A stretch of DNA of 64,000 nucleotides from Linanthus parryae (taxonomy: Eukaryota > Streptophyta > Magnoliopsida > Ericales > Polemoniaceae): NCBI GenBank assembly GCA_023055425.1, contig JALGPY010000010.1, positions 18,821,363-18,885,362 of the forward strand. The letters are read 5' to 3'. Below are positions 1 through 10,475 of the stretch, piece by piece. Every line of letters begins with the position of its first letter. The stretch's first letter is position 1. The notes under the pieces were generated by a model. The model did not search any database and had not been told where the DNA came from. It saw nothing but the letters and a program-made list of their open reading frames with translations. The position numbers and the translations under genes were made by a program.

Positions 1-269
1 AGTCTGTTCACATTGTTTGTTTCTAGTTATCTTTGGTTGTGGTTGATGTTTCTACTCTTGGACACCACTATTGTTTTCGTTGTCCGTCGGAAGCAAATTC
101 CTATTGACTGTGTTTACCTTTAGAAGGAAAACCAAAAACCACTACTATTGCAATTTAGTTTATTTATTCCATTTTGTATCAACTTTTTAGTTTCTCTGTC
201 AGTATTTCATTAAGCTTGTAACTGATGTTACTTTGAGTCCTAACGTTGACACGTTTTGTAACCAACCAG
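1..269 (+). other. Intron of the CRLK1-like kinase gene
   Basis: AT-rich, non-coding in all frames. It ends in a pyrimidine-containing stretch and an AG at 268-269, immediately before kinase coding sequence. I see no further exon here, so the N-terminal exons (juxtamembrane part and membrane anchor) should lie upstream of the window. Confidence 0.7.
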
Positions 270-3200
270 GGATCTCCAGAAAGCAACATGTAATTTTACC
301 ACGGTGATTGGTCAAGGCGCATTTGGTCCTGTTTATAAAGCTCAAATGTTAACCGGCGAGACTGTTGCTGTTAAGGTACTGGCAAGTGATTCAAAGCAAG
401 GGGAGAAAGAATTCCAAACAGAGGTTAGTAATTCCTCTTAACAGATAATGTGAAGATCAGGGAAGATCGTAATAGTGTACTGTACTAGACATGCTCTGGG
501 TATGTATCTTCGAACTGAACTTATGTTGTCTTTTACTTTTTGAAACCAAGTTGATATGTTACATTACTTTGACTTCTCATAAAGTATTCTCTTTGAATGA
601 ATTTTTCTAAATAAATAAACTTTATAACCTGAGTATCAGGCCAATTTTGAACCCTCTAGTACAGTAATAATCTCATTGGGGTTTCATACACGTGCCAAAA
701 AGCTAAGTGAAATGTTTGGCAAGTGAACACGTAAGTGGAAATTAACGATATCTAGCCAAGGTTGACATAATCACCCTTGCAGAAGCTGTTATTTAACTTT
801 ATCCATTGATGTTATTACACGCGTGAGTCACTGCAAATAGATAACATCTATTCATCACCACCCCGAGCACCCAGCCATAAGGTGTTTGGCCTTTGACCAT
901 CCAGATTTTCTACTCGTTCAGCCACCGATTCTGCAACTTGTAATCCATAACTCTTATCAGCCAAGATGAAAAATCAATATCCAGATGTCAAAGGGAGAGG
1001 TGTTTGCCTGGATCAACCTCTGTGGCATACCCGTTTACAAGGAAATCGAACGCTGAAATTAAACTAATGACATATCCATATATGAAATAGAAAAGACAAC
1101 ATAGAAAAGGCAACTATGAGAGATGAATACGTCTAGCCTGTTGATGATCACATAAAAAATGAGAGAAATCAGATACAGATCAAGTGCCTTCTCAAGATCA
1201 TGGATTCCCTTCAAAGTATTTCAAGAAGTCTTAACTTCTCTCTCAAAACCCGCCATTATGTTTGTTTCTCTAGTCTATCACATGTAACACTTAAATTCCC
1301 ATTTTTTCTCCAGAATACATTTTCCATTTTAGAATTTTTGTCCTTTCACCACTCGAGAGAAATCAGATATGGATCAAGTGCCGTCGTAAGATCATGCATT
1401 CCCATCAAAGTATCCTAGGAAGTCTTAACTTATCTCTCAAAACCCACAATTCTTTTTGTTCCTCTACTCTATCACGTTTAATACTTCAATTCTCATTTTC
1501 ATCTCCAGAATACATTTTCCCTTGTCTTCTCCAAAATGCATTTTCCATTTTAATTTTTTTGTCCTTTCGCCACCCGAGAAAAAGTTAACCAGTGCTAGTC
1601 ATGTAAAGAAACATTTTATACACCAAAAAGATTGTATCTTGTAAAATTTGCGGTAACAGCGTTTCCGTCCTACCTGAATATTCCTCGACTTATTTGAATA
1701 AAGTTGCAACTCTGTCCTTGGCTTCTTGACCTTTCCAGTTGAAAAGAGAAGGAGGTTGTTTCTTGGTGGTACTAAGGGGATTCAGTTGACAGATGAGGAC
1801 ATTTCCTTGCTCTTGATCTCACACTAATCTCCTTTTGCAATGATAAAGCATTGTGGAATCTGAGGAGAGAAAACATAAAGAGATGACTAGACTACGGCAC
1901 TGCTATATCTTCATACAAAGAGAAAATTTAATGTATTTAGCTCCAAATTAACTCACATTACTCTTGAGAGAGTTGCAAAGCATAGTAGGTTAACTGCTTA
2001 TTCCCATACTGCAAGGGGCTTATGTGCCATCGTATGAACTGCAAGGGAAATGCTTCGTTGGCCGTCTTTTACCTTACAAAGTTTGTGGCTGAATCTGATC
2101 CAAATACAGCACATTTATCATCACATTTCTAACTAGTTTAAATCCAATATCTCTATGAAAGCCATATGGCTTGTAGTAAAAACTTTTGGTATTATTCCTT
2201 CCTTAACTTCTTTGTAAAATAAGGCTGCAAATCTCGAAAGTCCTAGTAAAAATGTGCTCTCTACCGCTTGCTGCCAGGTTATGTTATTGGGAAGGTTGCA
2301 TCACAGGAACCTGGTGAACCTTATCGGATATTGTGCAGAAAAGAGTCAGCACATGCTTATCTATGTCTACATGAGCAAAGGCAGTCTTGCGTCCCATTTG
2401 TACAGTAAGTTGGCTGTTCTGAAATGACTAAAAATTACTTGCAACTTGTAGTGATTCTTTGTTGTCTCTTTTGATTTCCTGAGTTGTAATTCTTTATCAA
2501 AAGGTGTAATAAAAAGTAATAATGAAACACTGCAGAATATGGTAAGTGGTAAGGACTCAGTCATTATTATAGGATTTGACAAATTAGTACAGCAGATGGA
2601 TGGGCTGTTCTCTGGTGTGGTCAGTTTTTGTGTGGTCAGGGGCATTTTTTATTCTTGATATGACATTTGGTTAATATAGAGTTGAGATGAAATTGGCTAT
2701 TTGCAGTTTCGTTTCCCATGGTCTAATAGCTGATTAATAAAAAGAGGGTTTAGCTAGTTGTTTGAAGAGCTGCCACGTCTTTTTTAGTTTGAAGAGTACA
2801 GTGTATGTCAGACATGGGTGAAATCTTGTTTCACTCTGTCTCTATAATGGCGGCGTCCATGAAGTCCAGGACTAGCGTTTGGGCTTCCATACTCATTTAT
2901 CATCCAACAGTTGATTAACTTTTGGATTAGGCAGCAACTAATGGACCATGCATTGCATATGCTACATCTCACTTTCTATAAACTTCATGGAAGTGTTTTA
3001 GAAATTTGATTTCTGAATAGCTGGCCTCGGCTAAGCCATCATATGGTAATTTGACAATGTTAGGTCTTTCACCTACCAATCAATTACCTATTGGTAGTTG
3101 ATACTATGTGGCTTGGTATCTGAAATTGTTTGGAGACCTAGTAGCGGAGAGTGTCATTTGAAATTCTGTTTGGGCTTCCATAGTCATTTATCATCCAACA

Positions 3201-5844
3201 GTTGATTAACTTTTGGATTAGGCAGCAACTAATGGACCATGCATTGCATATGCTACATCTCACTTTCTATAAACTTCATGGAAGTGTTTTAGAAGTTTGA
3301 AATTCTGAATAGCTGGCCTCGGCTAAGCCATCATATGGTAATTTGACAATGTTAGGTCTTTTACCTACCAATCAATTACCCTATTGGTAGTTTGATACTA
3401 TGTGGCTGGGTATCTGAAATTGTTTGGATACCTAGTAGCGGAGAGTGTCATTTGTGTTTTTTTGTTCGAGCTTACTATTACTTCTGCTGATTTCTAAGAG
3501 AATAAAACTCGATACATCAGTAACAACATTGGGAATCTAGTAGCTTTTACAATGGTCCATGCATTCATATGCAATTTGGGAGAAAAATGCAAACTTGCAC
3601 ATGATTTGTCTACGTATTTAAACTTGCAGAGAAAAACTAATTGGTATAGGATAAATAACTAACTTCAAACGCTTTATGTAGTGTTTCTAAGAATGATAAT
3701 GTAGTTGCTTGTCTAAATTTGCGATCATCGGTTGCTCAGGTGAAAAGCACGAACCATTGTGCTGGGGTTTGAGAGTTCAAATAGCTCAAGATGTAGCAAG
3801 GGGTCTGGAATATCTACATGATGGGGTAATCTTGAGTTTTAATGTGGTGACAGTCGCACTTTTTTTTTTTTTTATTTTTTTTTTTTTTTAGCGCTTCTGT
3901 GACTTCATTAAATTAGCTTGTGCTGCATGGTGGTGTGCTTTTAAGCTTCTTTTTCTTTGTTAAATTCAGGCAGTTCCTCCCGTGATACATAGAGACATAA
4001 AATCGTCCAATATTTTGTTGGATCAGTCCATGAGAGCAAGGGTACGTCTTTTTTGTTTAGTTTTAATTACAGAAATCTTTTCAGAGAACTATTTAGTTAA
4101 AAAGGTGAAATGTCAAACCATTGCACAAGTTTCCTTTTGTTTGCTATATAGTTATTAGTTCTTCTCATTCTGAAAAGAAGAAATGCAACAATTTAGCTTC
4201 CACAGATAACTGCATGAGCGTCTTATGCAGCTATATGAATGTCCTGACTCAAGCAGGTAGCTGATTTTGGGCTTTCTAGGGAAGAGATGATCAGCAAACA
4301 AGCATCAAATTTACGAGGAACTTTTGGCTATCTTGATCCAGAATATATATCAACGAGGACCTTCACAAAGAAAAGTGATGTTTACAGCTACGGGGTGTTG
4401 CTCTTTGAACTCATTGCTGGCAGGAATCCTCAGCAAGGTCTCATGGAGTATGTTGAACTTGTACGATCTCTTTCCCTATCTTTTCGTGAAACAAACCATT
4501 TGTATCTGGCTGCTGTAAATTGCTCATGATTGAGTTCTATCCGGATTTTAAAGAATGGTTAGAAATTAAACATTATTATGTGCCTGTCAGGATGTCTCAT
4601 TCTTTAAGGAGTTACTTCTTGAAATTATCTAAACGAAAGCCGCGAGTCACATATATTTTTGAGGATCATAAGGGCACGTGTGGTCGAGGGATTGAAAAGT
4701 CGGTTACATCGTGTCCTACAGTATTATAGGCTGTACTGATATTAAATGGGCATTGAGGTAGGATTATGTAACTTGTTTGTTTACAGCATTATAAAGAAGA
4801 GTAATAAGACTTATTATTGAATCCCACCTCCACAGTGGGTTAAATTTTAGGCTAGGAAGAATGGACTCTGCAAAATAAGGGCCGTATCCGTGTCGGACAC
4901 TTGGGGACACTCGTACGAGACTCCAAAAAAAGTGTCTTACACTTGATCTGGCGTGTCCGTGTATCTTAGAGAATTTTATTAGACTTGACACTTAGGGAAC
5001 ACGTTCAGGACACTTCATGAGACACGACAGTTACACCCTTATGCTTATTAGACATTTACACAGGCTGTTTTATGAAAACATTTACCTTTGAATTACTTAA
5101 AATATTAGGCTGAAGCATATATAATATAAACACTTAATTGAGGGCTCGATATATGAAAAGGCTGCCTTTTGAACCAGTTTAAAAGAGGTTTTAAGCTCTC
5201 AGATGGACAGTTGAAATATATTTATTAGAAAAATAAATAACAATCCTCATTTTTTTAGAAAAGGACGCATCTCGTGTCCGTTTCCATATCGCATCCGATA
5301 CCCGAATGCGTATTCGTGCTTCTTAGATTTCAGGTATTGGAGGGTAGTAAAGGGGTATTCCCCCTGAAATTGTCCATACACCAAACACCAGTTATTACCC
5401 CCTACTTGCATTACTGTACCCCTTCATCCCTGCACCAAACATGCCCTAAGATCATTTAATGTTTAAAATATTTAATTCATTTCTTCCTTTTGTGATTATC
5501 AACAGGCTGCAATGAATACTGAGGGAAAAGTTGGATGGGAAGAAATAGTGGATTCCCGCCTTGAGGGGAAGTTTGATGTGCAAGAACTGAATGATGTAGC
5601 AGCTCTTGCATACAAATGTATAGACCGATCACCAAAGAAAAGACCGTCCATGAGGGACATTGTGCAAGTACTATCACGCATCCTTAAACTGATGCACGAC
5701 CGGAAGCATCATAGGCGCGCCGTTTCAGCCACCATAGATGAGGTCACCATTGACATAGAGCAAGCAGATCACAGGAGCCCGATGTCTGAAAAACACCGGC
5801 GAATGGAGTCTGTGGAGAGTATGGCAGATAGCTACGACGCATGA
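270..5844 (+). CDS. CRLK1: Calcium/calmodulin-regulated receptor-like kinase, CRLK1 type (3' six exons)
   Basis: Exons by GT-AG borders and frame continuity: 270-423, 2278-2404, 3740-3825, 3970-4041, 4257-4460, 5506-5844 (326 codons plus stop). The product is a Ser/Thr kinase domain: P-loop IGQGAFGPVY and VAVK lysine (exon 1), LLGRLHHRNLVNLIGYC (exon 2), catalytic HRDIKSSN (exon 4), DFG and GTFGYLDPEYIS (exon 5), then a basic tail (ILKLMHDRKHHRR) near the calmodulin-binding segment reported for CRLK1. All catalytic residues I can check are present and no exon has a frameshift or stop. The match to Arabidopsis CRLK1 (At5g54590), recognised from memory, is close across the whole domain. In that family the protein is membrane-associated and acts in cold/calcium signalling through a MAP kinase cascade. 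About 100 N-terminal residues, including the membrane anchor, are outside the window. Confidence 0.9.
1157..1560. repeat. Tandem duplication (~200 bp unit) in the first visible CRLK1 intron
   Basis: Two diverged copies, roughly 1157-1350 and 1351-1560. Both start with gagaaatcagatA-ggatcaagtgcc-like sequence and share the run AGTCTTAACTT-TCTCTCAAAAC. Short ORFs across them are repeat copies, not genes. The rest of this 1.85-kb intron (424-2277) shows no coding sequence. Confidence 0.75.
2877..3454. repeat. Direct tandem duplication (~290 bp unit) in CRLK1 intron 2
   Basis: Copy 1 starts at about 2877 and copy 2 at about 3168, both with GTTTGGGCTTCCATA. They run in parallel through GGACCATGCATTGCATATGC and CTAGTAGCGGAGAGTGTCA with few differences, for example attaccta/attaccctatt and gagacct/gataccta. 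The offset is 291 bp. The high identity suggests a fairly recent duplication inside the intron; splice sites are not affected. Confidence 0.9.
4861..5460. repeat. Dispersed-repeat-like sequence in CRLK1 intron 5
   Basis: Two blocks are rich in GTGTCCGTGTC-like and GGACACTTGGGGACAC-like words (4880-5030 and 5265-5325). They are followed by a stretch ending CACCAAACATGCCCTAA (about 5430-5450), which resembles one terminus of a PIF/Harbinger-like MITE. No matching second terminus was found. The rest of the 1-kb intron is featureless. Confidence 0.35.
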
Positions 5845-6180
5845 ACAAAATAGGATCTTTGTTTGTTTATTCTTTAGTTCTCTTTTCTGGGTTTTGGTTG
5901 TGCTTGTAAGATATATCTTCGGTTTGTAGAGAATAGAATGAATCGGAAAAGTGGTAAGTGTTGATTATCCTGATTTACCACGCTCCGCAGAGTGAATTTT
6001 GGGAGTTGGATATAGTTTTCCCTCACCTTGTAACTGGCCATGTAACACAACACTTCCAAGTTCTTTTCTTCGTTTTCACTTTTGTATATTATATTGACAC
6101 AAGCAATTGAATATAGAGAGAAAGTGTTCAGTTTTCCAGGGAGCTCAATTGTTCCTTTTTGCTGGTTCACTGAACTCATT
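5845..6180 (+). other. Putative 3' UTR of the CRLK1-like gene
   Basis: Follows the TGA at 5842-5844. T-rich, no conserved coding sequence. The poly(A) site cannot be fixed from sequence alone. Confidence 0.5.
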
Positions 6181-6220
6181 GTTATTCTCTTGCGTTTGGG
6201 GCATTGTTCTGTTCAGCATT

Positions 6221-6593
6221 GGGCTTGTTTGGGAAGGATTAATTAATGGATAGATTAATTATTTTTGAAACATTAATCCCAGAACTTGGATTAATTATAT
6301 GATTTTTTGTTTTGGCCGGTACCTGGTGGTGTCTGGCCGGTACCTGGTGGTGTTCTAGCCGGTACCTGGTGGTATTCTGGCCGGTACTTGGTGGTGTTCT
6401 GCCAATCAAGTGGCGACACGTGGCCTCATCAATGCGTTTTCTTAGACGATGTACTCTGCCCGGTCCCTGTTTGTGGCTTACCCGGTACCTGTTTATTCCG
6501 TCGGGCCCGGATGTTTTCCCGCAAAATCTACATTTTCCCGCCAGATTATTCATAATTAATCTATCCAATAATTAATCCTTCCCAAACATGGCC
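6221..6593. mobile_element. MITE with ~35-bp terminal inverted repeats
   Basis: The left end TGTTTGGGAAGGATTAAT (6226 onward) is matched in inverted form by ATTAATCCTTCCCAAACA ending at 6588. Both arms continue into TTAATT/GGATAGATTAAT. Looser similarity (GGGCTTG versus GGCCATG) extends the arms to 6221 and 6593. The termini resemble PIF/Harbinger (Tourist-like) MITEs. The target duplication is not clear (ATT versus AGT). It lies just beyond the CRLK1 3' UTR. Internal short ORFs are not genes. Confidence 0.8.
6314..6400. repeat. Four 21-22 bp tandem repeats inside the MITE
   Basis: Units at 6314-6334, 6335-6356, 6357-6378 and 6379-6400 have the consensus GGCCGGTACCTGGTGGTGTT plus CT. They are GC-rich and each contains a GGTACC or GGTACT core, unlike the AT-rich arms. 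Confidence 0.9.
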
Positions 6594-6851
6594 AGTACCG
6601 AATGAAAACTAGTAGTAGTAGTAGTAATGTTTTCAAGACTTGAGAAGCTCTGGCAGTGGTGTAGAATTAGATTTATTTGTTATGATACTATTAAGTGTAG
6701 GTGCCAAATTTGAATTTCCGTTAAAGCCAATTAGTAGAGTTAGTTACAGGTTAACTTGTTTCACATTTGAAACAAAGCTATTAACATGCCGTGCTGTTAA
6801 TTTGAGCTAGGTTATAAACCTTAGCTAACTTATGAGCAGTGGTAATGTTGG
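6589..6851. other. Short intergenic stretch with (TAG)n and the end of an RNase H relic
   Basis: A short AGTAGTAGTAGTAGTA microsatellite lies at 6609-6625. From 6781 on, the minus strand belongs to the RNase H-like relic described separately. Otherwise nothing is seen. Confidence 0.5.
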
Positions 6852-7440
6852 TACCACTCCGTCCCACCTCTTTTGCACTATTTGAATTTTAACCACTATT
6901 CACTGGGTTACTCTGACCCGGCAATTTGGATAGCAAAACTTTGCGGTTTTTAGATAATTTTTTCGTTGTGTTGTAGAGTAACTCTTATTCTACAAGACTA
7001 TAAAAAAATTATCAAAAAATTACATCAATTTGCAATCCAAATTACCGGGTCAAAGTGACCCAGTTACGGGTGAAAAAGTCAAATAATGCATTTCAGGTGG
7101 GACGGAGTGGTATGAGATATGAAGGAATTTATACAAGAACAACACCTTGAACATAAGGCTCGAATATTTGAGACCAGGCTTGAGATGCCGATGTGATTTC
7201 CATTTAGGGCTTGTAATGCTGTCAAGAAATTTGTTTGTAGCTCAATGTTCGAATAGTCATGTGAGAGTAATGCCTTCTGATTTCGCTTGAAGGGGACATG
7301 GTGTCTTAAAGTAGCCATAGCCAAATACTTTTTGGTCGTCAGTGTTAATCGAGGCTGCGCAGGAGGTGCAATTTTCCTTCCAAGTGACATCAACATGGAA
7401 AATTTCAGTATTTCTCGTCTGTGTGGCCATGGAAGTGTAA
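6781..7440 (-). pseudogene. RNase H-like (RVT_3 type) domain relic interrupted by a MITE
   Basis: Minus-strand reading from about 7435 gives HVDVTWKEN, KVFGYGYFKTPCPLQAKSE, then in another frame YSNIELQT, TALQALNGNHIGISSLVSNI and NSFISH. This is the order of motifs in plant LINE/RVT_3 RNase H domains (first Asp, AE-type Glu, IELQT/ESD region). The reading continues beyond the MITE at 6854-7110: with the insert and one TA removed, SFISH joins in frame to TNITTAHKLAKVYN and ends at a TAA (6781-6783). At least one frameshift separates the first half from the second, so it is not functional. It could be a LINE 3' end or a captured RNase H domain. Confidence 0.6.
6854..7110. mobile_element. Stowaway-type MITE, TA target duplication
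   Basis: The left terminus CCACTCCGTCCCACC (6854) is inverted as GGTGGGACGGAGTGG ending at 7110, with TA at 6852-6853 and 7111-7112. The arms pair far inward (ACTGGGTTACTCTGACCCGG against its complement). At 257 bp with no coding capacity, it fits Tc1/mariner-derived Stowaway elements. It interrupts the RNase H-like relic in frame. Confidence 0.9.
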
Positions 7441-7664
7441 CATAGGAGTCCTGCAGGTCTTCCCTAGGTTTTACTTTCTCAAAATAACTGTTCTGGATAG
7501 AATTGTAATGATGATAATCATACTGGATGACTTTGATAGAAGACTCTGACTGCTTTGAATTTTGGATCCATTGTGGCGGAGTTTCGGTGGAGCCGAATAC
7601 GAAGAAGCCTTTTTTTTAGGGATAAACTTTTCATTAAAAACTGGGCGGTGGAGACATTGAACTA

Positions 7665-8077
7665 TTACAAAGCATTAAAACATTCCTCTTCCCAATTCAC
7701 GCCATTTATTTCCCAAGACTCTGCCCCTTCAATTCCCAGACCCCTTTGTGCTAACCAATGTGCTTGACCGTTCTTTTCTCTCTCAATGAACTTCCACAAG
7801 ATCTGGTGGCTTCCTCTGGGATCGATGGCCTTCTGTAGTAGATCTCTCACTACTGCTCTATGTGATTCTGGATCTTGGTCCATGCTGAGGATCTCGATTA
7901 TAATATGGGCATTTACTTCTATTGTGACTCCAGTTAAACCGTGCGAAACGGCTAGATCGATGGCTAATCTGGCTGCTTGAGCTTCGATTTCAAACGCACT
8001 GTGGCCCCAATTGATACGTCTAGCTTCGACTGAGATGATTTTCCTGGTGGGATCACGGAGAACATCCCCAAGACCGG
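7665..8077 (-). pseudogene. LINE C-terminal RNase H domain, broken
   Basis: Minus-strand pieces MDQDPESHRAVVRDLLQKA and ILWKFIEREKNGQAHWLAQRG resemble the ESD and REKNG-AH-LA (usually REaN-vAh-LA) motifs of RNase H at the end of plant LINE ORF2. The frame is shifted relative to the zf-RVT part. The protein ends near 7665, close to the element's 3' end. Confidence 0.7.
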
Positions 8078-8530
8078 CTATTCTTCTTTTGTACGACCAT
8101 GAACCATCAAAGGAAACTGAAATACCCTTTCTTTGTTGTCGCTCACATGAGGTTGGGGGTCAGCTAGATGGTCGATCGAAGTTTGGTTCGCGCCTATGAT
8201 AGAATTCAGAACTCTCTGGGCTAAGGCAACAATGATATAGGTTGGAGTGATTTTCCATTCAAAGATCATTCTGTTGTGGTTAAGCCATATGCTCCAGAAC
8301 CCGACACTAGCTTGGATTTGGTACGAAGTGGAGCTTCTTTCGAAGAATCGTCGGATCCACCCTTCTCCTCTCGGTATGTGCATTTCTCTGTTGCCTTTAA
8401 ACTGTTCCCAGAAAGCTTCCGCCAATGGACAATGAAGAAATAAGTGCTCATAGTCCTCCAAATCTTGATTAGACCCTGCAAATTGGGTTCACTGGGATCT
8501 TTCTTTTTGCTAAATTATCGACTGTAGGTA
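8078..8530 (-). pseudogene. LINE zinc-binding reverse transcriptase domain (zf-RVT) and start of RNase H
   Basis: Minus-strand translation gives LPTVDNLAKRK-like sequence, then EDYEHLFLHCPLAEAFWEQF. This matches the conserved HLF-HC-A--W core of the domain after L1 reverse transcriptase. It continues with WSIWLNHNRMIFE, typical of the linker before RNase H. An in-frame open stretch covers 8461-8078. Confidence 0.8.
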
Positions 8531-10161
8531 GAGACTTGTTACTGATTCTCCATATGAGGAAGAGAAACTTTCTAGGGACATTTAGTTTCCACATCTTCGT
8601 CAGCCATTTTTGCTCTTGGACGCTACTGTGTTGTGTTCTGCTTTTCTATCTGTGGATATTCTGGCTATGTCATAGCCACTTTTAACTGTGTACTCTCCCG
8701 AATTGGGCCAATGCCAAATCCATTTGTCGCCACCTGGATTTGGGAAAATTTGAATGCGTCTGATGTCCACTAATCTGCTGGTAAGATGTTTAACTGATCC
8801 ATTTTGTCTATGCGCTAGTTTCTAGTGTCCTGATCAATGATGTCTCTCACCAGAGTGTTCGGACCCTCTTGAGGAGCTGAGATGGAATGAAAATGACCTT
8901 CCCTTGGAATCTAGGGGTCTTTGAAAATTATGGTAGTAGATCCATCACCAATCTGTGTGATTATTCCTTTTCGATGACTTTCATTTATTCTTGCAACCTG
9001 CGCCACGCAAAAGAAGGGCTCCTCCAAAGCTCAGATTCTAGTAAGTCTTTGCCCTTGTGATATTTTCTCTCTTCAATTGTAGGTGTTAACCCATTAGGAT
9101 TTTTTGATGAGTCCCCAACACTGTTTAGCTAGAAGCGCTTTATTGAAGTCGGGAATGTCTTTGAAGCCGGTTCCTCCTTAGATCTTTGAATTTTCAACTT
9201 ATCCCACGCGATCCAGCTAATGCTTTTTTTCTCTGTGTTGCTCCACCAAATTTTCTTATATCTTGTTCTATTTTCTGGCAGGATCCAATTGGGAGAATGA
9301 AGCAACTCATGCCAAAGTTTGGGATTGCTTGAACCACCGCCTTTAGGAGGACCTCCTTGTCGGCCGGTGATAGGTACTTTTCTTTTCATCCCTTTGTTTT
9401 GCGGTGAATACAATCCTGTAAATAATTAAACGTCGAACTTTTGTTTTTTACCTATTGTGGTAGGTAAACCCAAATATTTGTCGTCTTGATTTGCTTCCCG
9501 GACACCGGAGAGAGCGCTGAAGTGAGCTTTATTATCATCCTTCACATTTGAGGAGAATAGAGCAGCTGACTTTTGTAAATTTACCTTTTGTCCCGAGTCC
9601 TATTCATAGTCTGTAATTAATTGCAACTGTATTATAATATTTTCTTCATCCGCACCTGTGAAGAAAATACTATCGTCAGCAAAAAACAGGTGAGACACAA
9701 TAGGCCCTCCTCTAGAAGCTCGGACCCCGATAGATATTTTCCCTCCACTGAGGCTTCAATGGATTGGGAAAGAACGTCGTTGCAAAGAAGAAAGAGGTAC
9801 GGGGATAAGAGACATCCCTGGCGCAACCCTCGCTCAGGTACAACTCTTCCTTTAACTTCCCCATTAAGCACAATGAAAACAGAACGATACAGATACATTT
9901 TCTAACGAACAAAACTTCTCCCCAATTCCCATTCGTTTCATCACTGCTATCGTATGCTTTAGACATATCCACCTTAGGTGCGACATATCCTTTTTTTTTC
10001 TTTCACTCGGGTCTTCATTGAGTGAATAAGCTCAAACGCAGCAAGTATATTATCAGCGATTAGCTTTGGTAAGACTAGTTTAAGTCTATTTGCCACCACC
10101 TTTGCTATAATTTTGTAGGTCACTGTACATAAGCTTATCAGCCGAAAATCAGCCGAGCTTA

Positions 10162-10475
10162 TGACAAGATTTCTTACGTGTATGCACAAGTGCACGGTGA
10201 AGTAATATAGGGGTGGTATTTCAACCTCAAGTTATCGATCCCACAAGGACAGACTTGAGATTACTTAATTAGTTATTATATTAGATTACGGTCCTAGGAG
10301 GAAGAAATTATGATTAATAAGTTGTCGGCCCCAAACAAGCGACTGAATTTAAAATAACAAATAAACTACTATTTTTGGTATTTTTATTTACTAAAAAAAT
10401 ATATGGAGAAACTAGGCAATCTCTATGTCACCTAGGGTTGTAGATGATTTCCGGATCAGCTATGTAACACGTTAA
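10162..10475 (-). mobile_element. Gypsy-type LTR fragment (continues at 18896-18984)
   Basis: It begins TGACAAGATTTCTTACGTG and continues with a word order (gtgtatgcacaagtgcacgg, then cgatcccacaaggacaga) parallel to the start of the Athila-like LTR at 34178 (cgtattgcgcaagtatacgg, then cgaacccacagggaactga). The parallel order suggests the same minus orientation. Its continuation appears after the copia element at 18896-18984. It interrupts the LINE. Confidence 0.55.

Larger units (their letters stand above)
7606..10161 (-). mobile_element. Degenerate L1-type LINE (RT, zf-RVT, RNase H), 5' truncated
   Basis: Reading the minus strand from 10161 downward: RT motif FR-ISLCTVTYKIIAKVVANR (about 10130), AFELIHSMKTR, VDMSKAYDS-like sequence (near 9965), GLRQGC-LSPYLF (9820), an FFADDSIFFTGA-like block (9690-9660), and WWSNTEKKSISWIAWDKL (about 9220). 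The zf-RVT domain follows at about 8500-8330 and the RNase H region at 8100-7665. Frames shift repeatedly, so it is dead. The 3' end is next to a T run at 7609 on the plus strand, consistent with a short poly(A) tail. The 5' part is cut off at about 10161 by an LTR fragment. Confidence 0.85.

Noticed and set aside
1200..1644. Three overlapping 62-72 aa ORFs in a CRLK1 intron
   Set aside because: They lie in a tandemly duplicated intronic repeat and are copies of each other; no domain, and flanked by kinase exons.
4324..4518. 64-aa ORF in another frame of the kinase exon
   Set aside because: Shadow of exon 5, which encodes the DFG and activation segment.
6314..6400. CRISPR-like array
   Set aside because: Units are contiguous 21-22 bp repeats without spacers, inside a plant MITE.
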